Notes under the pieces: model-generated
What the model was told of the DNA's origin: nothing
Databases searched by the model: none
The model's input: only the letters and a program-made list of their open reading frames with translations
Part shown: positions 58,324 to 64,000 of the stretch, piece after piece
Layout of the letters: every line of letters begins with the position of its first letter
Numbering within the stretch: the stretch's first letter is position 1
NCBI GenBank assembly: GCA_026984795.1
Contig: JALSRK010000024.1
Location: forward strand, 124,001 to 188,000
Reading direction: 5' to 3'
Origin: Solibacteraceae bacterium
GTDB lineage: Bacteria > Acidobacteriota > Terriglobia > Bryobacterales > Bryobacteraceae
Length of the DNA: 64,000 nucleotides
Program-made: the position numbers and the translations under genes

Positions 58324-59372
58324 CAGCCGCGGGCGGCGCGCACCCGCGCATAGAGGCGCGCCGAGGGTTTCGGAGCCGGCCGGCTGGCCGGCCGGTAGGA
58401 GAACCAGGTGGCCAGGTAAGCGTCGCTCGCCCGGCGGCGCCGCATGATTTCCCGGCGTTTCGCGTAGAAGCGGCGCCAATTCTTCGCCAGATACCAGAAG
58501 GCGCGCAACGAGCTGTGCTCCCGCAACAGACACCAACCGACCACCATCAGGTCCCGTGTGGTGATCGACAGCCAGTTGCGCCGGTACAAGTCCCCGGTCA
58601 TGTTCTTGATCCGCATCAGGAACCGGTTCTTCACCGAGTGCATGTTGATTTCCGCCGGCAGCGCCTGGCGGTTCCCCGGCAGCACCTTGCGCACGTGATA
58701 GCCGCGAGCCCGGGGCGTATAGATGCAGCGCCACCCCATCAATTGCGCCCGCCAAGCCACGTCGGCGTCCTCGCGGTAGACGAAGAAGTCTGGGTCGAAG
58801 AAGTCCCCGCCGATCGAGACGTCCTCGATCATCTTGCGGCGGTAGAGCGCGGCCGCGGCGGTGGCGCCGAAGACGTACTCGAAGTTCATGTAGTGGCCGT
58901 TGTCCACTTCCTGGCTGCCGCGGTCGAGGTGCCGCAGCATCGGGTTGAAGTAGATCCCCGTCGAGTCCACCCGTGGTCTGTCCGGAATGTGGAAGTCGGG
59001 CGTCAGCGTCAGCAGTTTGCCGCAAACCGTTCCCACCCGGCGGTCGATATAAGCGGCCTCGAGCAGGGCCGGCACGAAAGTTGGCAGCAATAGAACGTCC
59101 GGGTTCAGGGTCAGCACCCAGTCTCCCCGGGAAAGGCGGATCGCCTGATTCTGTGCCGCGGCGAAACCGATGTTGGCGTCGTTGTAGACGATGTGGCAGC
59201 GGTCTTCGAACTGTTCCAGAATGTCTACGGTGCCATCTGTCGAAGCGTTATCGACGACGATGACCTCGACATAGGGGTATTTCTGTTCCAGGACGGAGTC
59301 CAAGCACCGTTTGATGAATCGCCCGCTGTTGTAGGTCACGATGGTTACCGAAACCAGATCGTCGTAGCACAT
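58323..59372 (-). CDS. Glycosyltransferase family 2
   Basis: A 349-residue GT-A enzyme from ATG 59372. Fold marks: LVSVTIVTYNSGRFIKRCLDSVL, VIVVDNASTDGTVDIL, NIGFAAAQNQAIRLSRGDWVLTLNPDVLLLP (DxD-like NPD motif), FGATAAAALYRRK and REDADVAWRAQLMGW. The C-terminal part is amphipathic and basic with RYHVRK-like and RNWLSITTRDLMVVG segments. It resembles rhamnosyl/galactofuranosyl transferases (RfbF/GlfT-like). Upstream neighbour ends 23 bases before its start. Confidence 0.9.
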   Translation of the reverse strand: MCYDDLVSVTIVTYNSGRFIKRCLDSVLEQKYPYVEVIVVDNASTDGTVDILEQFEDRCHIVYNDANIGFAAAQNQAIRLSRGDWVLTLNPDVLLLPTFVPALLEAAYIDRRVGTVCGKLLTLTPDFHIPDRPRVDSTGIYFNPMLRHLDRGSQEVDNGHYMNFEYVFGATAAAALYRRKMIEDVSIGGDFFDPDFFVYREDADVAWRAQLMGWRCIYTPRARGYHVRKVLPGNRQALPAEINMHSVKNRFLMRIKNMTGDLYRRNWLSITTRDLMVVGWCLLREHSSLRAFWYLAKNWRRFYAKRREIMRRRRASDAYLATWFSYRPASRPAPKPSARLYARVRAARG

Positions 59373-59395
59373 GAACTCTACCGGGCCTTCATCCT

Positions 59396-60358
59396 CTACA
59401 CCATGGAACAGGTTGTGGTCCTCGAGGCCGCCCGCGCCTCCTGGTTCCGAGGGCCCCTCACCAGGTAGGAAAGGGCCCGCTGCATCAACGGCCGGTAAAC
59501 CGCCGGCGGCTGTACGCTGCGGCCCTGCGTCGCGCTCCAAGGCGCCCGCAGCGCGGCCCCGAGCAAAACGGCAAGGGCTACCACCGCCCGTCCGCGGGGC
59601 GAATAGTGCTTCGCCGCATACTCTAGCAGGCTACCATACCAGTAAACGCGCCGGCGCTCCGGCGCCAGCTTCTTGACCGAGTGGGCGCCCTGGTGAACGG
59701 CCCAGGTATCCGGTACGTAGCGGACGCGGTAGCCGGCCAGATGGAGTCGCCTCAGGAAATCGACGTCTTCGAACCACAGCGGGTGGAACCGCTCGTCGAA
59801 GCCGCCTACTCGCACCCAAGCCTCGCGGCGGAACATCAGCAGCGCCCCGGCCGGCTGCTCGACGTCGGCCGGGGCGTCCAAATCGAGATCGAAACAACGG
59901 TAGCGGCGGTTCACCGGATTGCCCGGCCAGAAACGGTTGAGGCCGAGGGTTTCGAAAACGAGCGCCGCCGGTGTGGGGAACCGCCGCACGGCGAAGCCTT
60001 TCTGTGGCCGCCCGCCGGCGTCCGCCAGCTTGCCCGCCGCCGCCCCGACGCCCGGCTCGAACAGCGCTTCGGTCAGCGGCTCGAGACCCGTCTGCAGGAC
60101 CGCGTCGGGGTTCAGCAGCAGCAACGCCTCGTTGTTCAGGGCGCGCACGCCCTGATTCACCGCGGCCGCGAAGCCGGCGTTCTCCGCATTGACGATCAGC
60201 CGGGCTCTCCCGCGCCGCTTGACTTCCTCTGCGGTCCCGTCACTGGAGCCGTTGTCTACGACGAGGAGATCAGCCCCTGTTCGCAGCGCTGCGTCGAGGC
60301 ACTCTCCGATCACGTCGCCCGAGTTGTGGGTCACGACGATGACTCCCGGCCTCTTCAC
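59396..60358 (-). CDS. Glycosyltransferase family 2
   Basis: A 320-residue GT-A enzyme. I chose GTG 60358 because it overlaps the previous stop (GTGA) and sits directly before the conserved VIVVTHNSGDVIGECLDAAL; longer starts exist at 60376 and 60388. Other marks: LLVVDNGSSDGTAEEV, NAGFAAAVNQGVRALNNEALLLLNPDAVL, GALLMFRREAWVRVGGFDERFHPLWFEDVDFLRRL. Probably a rhamnosyltransferase of polysaccharide assembly. Donor unknown. Confidence 0.9.
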   Translation of the reverse strand: MKRPGVIVVTHNSGDVIGECLDAALRTGADLLVVDNGSSDGTAEEVKRRGRARLIVNAENAGFAAAVNQGVRALNNEALLLLNPDAVLQTGLEPLTEALFEPGVGAAAGKLADAGGRPQKGFAVRRFPTPAALVFETLGLNRFWPGNPVNRRYRCFDLDLDAPADVEQPAGALLMFRREAWVRVGGFDERFHPLWFEDVDFLRRLHLAGYRVRYVPDTWAVHQGAHSVKKLAPERRRVYWYGSLLEYAAKHYSPRGRAVVALAVLLGAALRAPWSATQGRSVQPPAVYRPLMQRALSYLVRGPRNQEARAASRTTTCSMV

Positions 60359-61326
60359 GTCAAAGCGAAGTAGCATTTCCAGTACCAATCGAACCCGGTC
60401 GCGCGCTGCAGGTCCCGGATGAGGCGTTCCCCGTTCTCAAAGAGCCCCTGCGATACGGGTTCCATGGTCCGGCGCATGCGCCGCCAGCCCCACAGCCCTT
60501 CCAATTTCCCCCGGCAGTAGGCCAGCCCGGCTCCGTGTCGAAGCGCCACACCGCCCCATAGCAGTTGCCCCACCAGCGCCGGCCATGCGAGCCGCCACCA
60601 GCGGGGCGGGAAATGCTTGGCCGCGATCCAGACCTGGTTCCTGGCGATCCGCCGCACCTTCTCCCGCCCCCAGGCGCCGAATGTCGCGCTGCCGCGGTGC
60701 CAGGCGACGGCCTCGGGGACGTAGCGGCCCTTCAGACCCGCGGCGGCGCAGCGGATGCCGAAGTCCACATCTTCCAGGTAGGACTCGAAGCGCTCATCGA
60801 GCAACCCCACCCGGTCGAACAGCTCCCGCCGGAACAAAGCTGCGGTCAAGGGCGCTGCGGCGATCTCCCGCGGCTCGTTCCACACCGGACCGTCGGACCT
60901 GCCTTCGCCGCACCGCCAGGCGCAGCCCGACCGCGAGACGGCATCGAAGGTGCCATCGATGACGTCCCGCGCGCCGTGCCGCAACAACTTGCCGACGGCG
61001 AACCAGCCGCCCTCCCGGACCAGCTCTTCGAGCGCCCTTTCCAACCATTCCGGCTCCAGCTCGACGTCGTTGTTGAGCACCGCGACGTATTCCGTATCGG
61101 CTGCCTCGATGCCCCGGTTCACGGCGGCGGCGAAGCCGGCATTGCGTCCCAGCTCGAGCACCTGGGCCCCGCGCTCGCGGGCGCTCTGAGCCGAGCCGTC
61201 GGTCGATCCGTTGTCCACTACGATGATCCGGTCGAAAGGACGGGTCTGCCGCCCGAGGCTCTCCATCAGCCGCTCGAGCAGATCCCACCGCTCGTAAGTC
61301 GGGATCACCGCGGAAACCGCATTCAT
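60355..61326 (-). CDS. Glycosyltransferase family 2
   Basis: A 323-residue GT-A enzyme from ATG 61326. A GTG at 61365 that overlaps the previous stop (GTGA) would add 13 residues and cannot be excluded. VSAVIPTYERWDLLERLMESL, IIVVDNGSTDGSA, NAGFAAAVNRGIEAADTEYVAVLNNDVELEPEWLE, PLTAALFRRELFDRVGLLDERFESYLEDVDFGIRCA are all GT2 landmarks. Paralogous in layout to its downstream neighbour; the pair may add successive residues. Confidence 0.9.
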   Translation of the reverse strand: MNAVSAVIPTYERWDLLERLMESLGRQTRPFDRIIVVDNGSTDGSAQSARERGAQVLELGRNAGFAAAVNRGIEAADTEYVAVLNNDVELEPEWLERALEELVREGGWFAVGKLLRHGARDVIDGTFDAVSRSGCAWRCGEGRSDGPVWNEPREIAAAPLTAALFRRELFDRVGLLDERFESYLEDVDFGIRCAAAGLKGRYVPEAVAWHRGSATFGAWGREKVRRIARNQVWIAAKHFPPRWWRLAWPALVGQLLWGGVALRHGAGLAYCRGKLEGLWGWRRMRRTMEPVSQGLFENGERLIRDLQRATGFDWYWKCYFALT

Positions 61327-61361
61327 AGGGAGGGAACGCAGGCGGGCAGCACCCGAATCTA

Positions 61362-62078
61362 TCACAGCTTCGTCGCTTCAGCCAAGGCCCGAGCGGCTCG
61401 GCGACGCCGCCGGAACCGTTTCCGGACCAGGAACCAAAGGTTATAGAATCCGTCCTTCCACGGATTCAGCTTGATTTCCCCCAGCCGGCTCGAATACTGG
61501 ATCGAGATCTCCGTGAAGCGCACCTTCGGGTGCCGGATCGCCTCGATCTTGATCTCTTCGCTGAACGCCATGCCGTCCGACGTCAGTTCCAACTCCGGAA
61601 GGATCTCTCGCCGGAGCACCCACATCCCGGACTGTGAATCTCGGACCCAGGTCAGATACAGCAGCGACATCACCAGCGACAGCGCCAGGTTGCCCAGCTT
61701 GTGCTTCAGGCTCATCGCTTTGGGATCGCGCACCGGGAAGCGCGAGGCGTTCAGGAAATCGACCTCCAGGTGCCGGAAGGCCTCGAGCAGATACGAGATG
61801 GCATCCGGCGGGTAGGAGTGGTCGCCGTCGAGCGTCACGATGATGTCGCCGGTCGCTCGGGCAAAGCCCCGCTTGTAGGCCCGACCATAACCCCGAACCT
61901 CTTCCCGGATCACCTTCGCCCCGAACCGCGCCGCCACCTCCGAGGTGCGGTCCGTCGAGCCGTTGTCCACTACAATCACCTCATCGACGAACCCCGGCAT
62001 GCGCCGGAGCACCTGCTCGATGCCCTGCTCTTCGTTCAAGCAGGGGATGATCACGGTGATGCGCTGGTCACGGTACAA
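61362..62078 (-). CDS. Glycosyltransferase family 2 (polyprenyl-phosphate hexose synthase-like)
   Basis: A 238-residue GT2 beginning with TTG 62078. ITVIIPCLNEEQGIEQVL, VIVVDNGSTDRTSEVAARFGAKVI, YGRAYKRGFARATGDIIVTLDGDHSYPP (DGD catalytic motif) and FLNASRFPV mark a DPM/DPG synthase-like enzyme. No clear C-terminal membrane anchor, but the basic tail (RKRFRRRRRAARAL) may bind lipid. It is the first gene of the leftward cluster of five glycosyltransferases. A TACAAT about 10 bases upstream could be its -10 element. Confidence 0.9.
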   Translation of the reverse strand: MYRDQRITVIIPCLNEEQGIEQVLRRMPGFVDEVIVVDNGSTDRTSEVAARFGAKVIREEVRGYGRAYKRGFARATGDIIVTLDGDHSYPPDAISYLLEAFRHLEVDFLNASRFPVRDPKAMSLKHKLGNLALSLVMSLLYLTWVRDSQSGMWVLRREILPELELTSDGMAFSEEIKIEAIRHPKVRFTEISIQYSSRLGEIKLNPWKDGFYNLWFLVRKRFRRRRRAARALAEATKL

Positions 62079-62166
62079 GTCGATGATTATTGTACGCCGA
62101 CTTTTTGCGCCCTTTCGGAGTCTTCCCTATTGAGGCCAGGAGCCGCCTGCGCCCGCCAGGAGTACC

Positions 62167-62730
62167 ATGATTAACATGAAAGCTGCGCCGGCACTCGTCG
62201 CCGCCCTTTGGCTGTGGAGCGCCCCGGTCATGGGCCAGGGTGAGCTGGCCGCCATCCGCAAGGTCTATCTGCTGCCCATGGCCAGCGGGTTCGACCAGTA
62301 CCTCGCCAACCAGCTTACCGTGAAAGGCGTTTTTCGTGTGGTCACCGATCCGCGAAAAGCCGACGCTGTGTTCACTGACCAGATCGGGCCTGCGTTCGAG
62401 CTGCAGCTCCAAGAGCTATACCCGCCCGAACCCGAAGAGCAGGAGCCGGCGAAAGCCGCCGGGGAATCGGCTGAAGCGCCCGCGGAAACCCAGGCAAGCG
62501 CCGAGGCTACAGCGGCGGCCGCCGAAGCAAAGAAAACGCGCGAAGAAAAGCGCCCGATCATCTCTTCGTTCCGGCGCGGTAAAGGGAATGTCTTCCTGGT
62601 GGACCTGAAGAGCCGGCAGGTCGTCTGGTCCGCCTACTTGCCCCCGAAGAACTACTCGAGCAAACAGCTCAACAAGGCAGCCGGGAAGATCGTGACAGCG
62701 TTGCAGCGCACCATCTCCGACACGCGCTAA
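62167..62730 (+). CDS. Secreted protein, unknown
   Basis: A 187-residue protein with ATG 62167 (or 62176) and a signal peptide (MKAAPALVAALWLWSAPVMGQ). The mature part has IRKVYLLPMASGFDQYLANQL and FRVVTDPRKADAVFTDQIG, then an Ala/Glu-rich low-complexity linker (residues about 95-130) and a conserved-looking end KGNVFLVDLKSRQVVWSAYLPPKNYSSKQLNKAAGKIVTALQ. The ends resemble periplasmic or lipoprotein-like domains common in Acidobacteriota, but I cannot name a family. It is convergent with the bactofilin gene. Confidence 0.68.
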   Translation: MINMKAAPALVAALWLWSAPVMGQGELAAIRKVYLLPMASGFDQYLANQLTVKGVFRVVTDPRKADAVFTDQIGPAFELQLQELYPPEPEEQEPAKAAGESAEAPAETQASAEATAAAAEAKKTREEKRPIISSFRRGKGNVFLVDLKSRQVVWSAYLPPKNYSSKQLNKAAGKIVTALQRTISDTR

Positions 62731-62744
62731 GCGCTGCTCCCCGC

Positions 62745-63302
62745 TCAGGACTTTCCGGTGGCCCGGGCGGCTGGCGGCCCGCCGGCGGCCTTTGCCGAGG
62801 GGGTGGTTTCCGCCGGAGGCCGCGTGGCCGGTTTGGTCGGGGCCGGCTTGGCCGGCGCGGCCCGCACGATATCGATGCTGCCTTTGAAATAGGCGCCGTC
62901 CTCGATGGAGATCGTAGCGCTTTTCAGGTTGCCCACCAAGTTGGCTGCACTGCGGATCGTGATCTTTGCACTGGCTTCGATGTCGCCGTTTACCGTGCCG
63001 TGGACGTCCACCTCCCGCGCCTTGATCGTCGCCTGCACCTTGCCGCTCTTGCCGATCGTCAGCCGGTTCTTGGGCAGATCCAGGGTTCCCTCGATCTGTC
63101 CGTCGAGGTAGAGGTCTTCCTCGGCATACAAATTGCCCTTGATCCGCACGCTCTTGCCGATTGTCGCCTCAGTACGCGTCACCCGGGGGGCCGGCGTGGC
63201 TGGCGCCGGCGCCGGCTGGGGCGGTTCGAACATTCCGCCCGGGCGCGCCGCCGCTTCCCTGGGCCTTTCCGTCGCTGTCTCTTCTTTGCGTCGCTTCCAC
63301 AT
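62745..63302 (-). CDS. Bactofilin (polymer-forming cytoskeletal protein)
   Basis: A 185-residue protein with a proline-rich N-terminal tail, a compact right-handed beta-helix core (IGKSVRIKGNLYAEEDLYLDGQIEGTLDLPKNRLTIGKSGKVQATIKAREVDVHGTVNGDIEASAKITIRSAANLVGNLKSATISIEDGAYFKGSIDI region) and a Pro/Ala/Thr-rich tail. Bactofilins polymerise without nucleotides and organise envelope or polysaccharide machinery at the cell pole or membrane. Its neighbours include a large glycosyltransferase cluster. Confidence 0.93.
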   Translation of the reverse strand: MWKRRKEETATERPREAAARPGGMFEPPQPAPAPATPAPRVTRTEATIGKSVRIKGNLYAEEDLYLDGQIEGTLDLPKNRLTIGKSGKVQATIKAREVDVHGTVNGDIEASAKITIRSAANLVGNLKSATISIEDGAYFKGSIDIVRAAPAKPAPTKPATRPPAETTPSAKAAGGPPAARATGKS

Positions 63303-63497
63303 AAAGCCGCTTCACCTGCAATATTTACACTACCTTGCAACAAGTACACTCCGCCGCTGCCTCTCGGTGCAGCGATTCCGTACTTCCCGCTCGCTATCGC
63401 TTTCAGACTAGCAAACCGCGGGCCAGTGCGCCCCCTTACCGTGCGCCACTTCGGATCGCCGCTCGTGGGGGCAGTGGTAGAATCCTCGCTAGCCCTC

Positions 63498-64000
63498 ATG
63501 ATTCGATTCACCGTGCTCCGGGTGCTTCTGCTCTGTGCTCTGGCCTTTCCGGCTTTCCCCGCCCAGTTCGAAACGGTCCGGCAGAACCTCCTCCGCTGGC
63601 GCGACTCTACCAACGTCTACGTCCTCCGGCGGGACGAGGCCGCCGTCTTGATCGGTCTGGGCAGTGGCACGGTTCTCGACGCGTTGCCGGGCATCGGCAT
63701 CACGAATGTCGAAGCGGTCTACCTCACCCACCGGGATCGTGACCAGTGGTTCGGGTTCCGCGAAGCGGAAGACCGGGGCGTTCCCGTTCACGCGCCCGCC
63801 GCCGACCCCCAGACCGGCGGCTACAGTGCGGCCTCTATCCGCCGTTACTGGCGGCGATGGTTCCCCATACCCAACAGCCGCTTTCCCTATTCGATCATCA
63901 CCCAACCCACCGACTACCCCCTCGTCGATGTACGCCCGGCGTCGGACATCGAGACGTCCGCGGGCCGCCTCCGCGTCCTCTCCATCCCAGGCCACACCAC
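63498..64000 (+). CDS. Metallo-beta-lactamase-fold protein, N-terminal part (cut by window end)
   Basis: The frame is open from ATG 63498 to the window edge (167 residues visible). It has a signal peptide (MIRFTVLRVLLLCALAFPAFPA), then TNVYVLRRDEAAVLIGLGSGTVLDALPGIGITNVEAVYLTHRDRDQ and finally VLSIPGHTT. This is the first half of an MBL-type hydrolase: the HxHxDH element appears as THRDRDQ, which is not canonical, so metal binding may differ. TAGAAT at 63478-63483 is a possible -10. Convergence and function cannot be judged without the rest. Confidence 0.6.
   Translation, partial: MIRFTVLRVLLLCALAFPAFPAQFETVRQNLLRWRDSTNVYVLRRDEAAVLIGLGSGTVLDALPGIGITNVEAVYLTHRDRDQWFGFREAEDRGVPVHAPAADPQTGGYSAASIRRYWRRWFPIPNSRFPYSIITQPTDYPLVDVRPASDIETSAGRLRVLSIPGHT

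Overview
The window is GC-rich, densely packed bacterial chromosome of about 64 kb. Several traits point to the phylum Acidobacteriota (Bryobacterales/Solibacter-like): two Oar-type TonB-dependent receptors with N-terminal carboxypeptidase-regulatory domains, a secreted VWFA-domain protein, P1 and S9 peptidases, many large TPR and glycosyltransferase proteins, bactofilin, and use of selenocysteine. This is inference from gene content; there is no 16S rRNA gene, tRNA, insertion sequence or CRISPR array in the window.

Layout. 0-9 kb: end of tamB, pcm, ubiE, aroB, nadB, a membrane protein interrupted by a frameshift, a UGA-containing redox gene, then RNase P RNA. 9-21 kb: S9 peptidase, a TonB receptor, a five-gene glycosylation cluster (GT2, polyprenyl-phosphate mannose synthase-like GT2, DUF2304, TMTC-like GT-C/TPR protein, GT4), and a second TonB receptor with a leaderless-type promoter. 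21-30 kb: oxidoreductase, selB, VWFA protein, then a leftward operon mlaE-mlaF-mlaD-chbG-osmC in which osmC carries an in-frame UGA. 29-43 kb: P1 peptidase, HU, tatA, comEC, a large TPR protein, GT4, a degenerate response regulator, a sigma-54 activator, rlpA, a lysine-rich H1-like protein, midA. 43-50 kb: conserved unknowns, a DUF302 protein, an NCS1-like permease, der, a hybrid histidine kinase. 50-57 kb: the replication block gyrB-dnaN-dnaA with a likely oriC between dnaA and alr. 57-62 kb: five leftward, mostly overlapping glycosyltransferase genes. 62-64 kb: a secreted unknown, bactofilin, and the start of a metallo-beta-lactamase-fold protein.

The most notable content is a selenocysteine system. 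The window encodes the specific elongation factor SelB and two redox genes that are each continuous only if an in-frame UGA is decoded as selenocysteine. One is a secreted deiodinase/redoxin-like protein fused to a DsbD-alpha-like region and four EF-hand loops (Sec82, in a CxxU motif). The other is an OsmC-family peroxidase (Sec67 in place of the catalytic cysteine). A hairpin with a G-containing apical loop lies at the expected distance behind each UGA. selA, selD and the selenocysteine tRNA gene were not seen and must lie elsewhere.

Gene organisation is compact: many neighbours overlap by 4 bases (ATGA, GTGA, TTGA), and two divergent pairs (aroB/nadB, selB/VWFA) have overlapping start regions.
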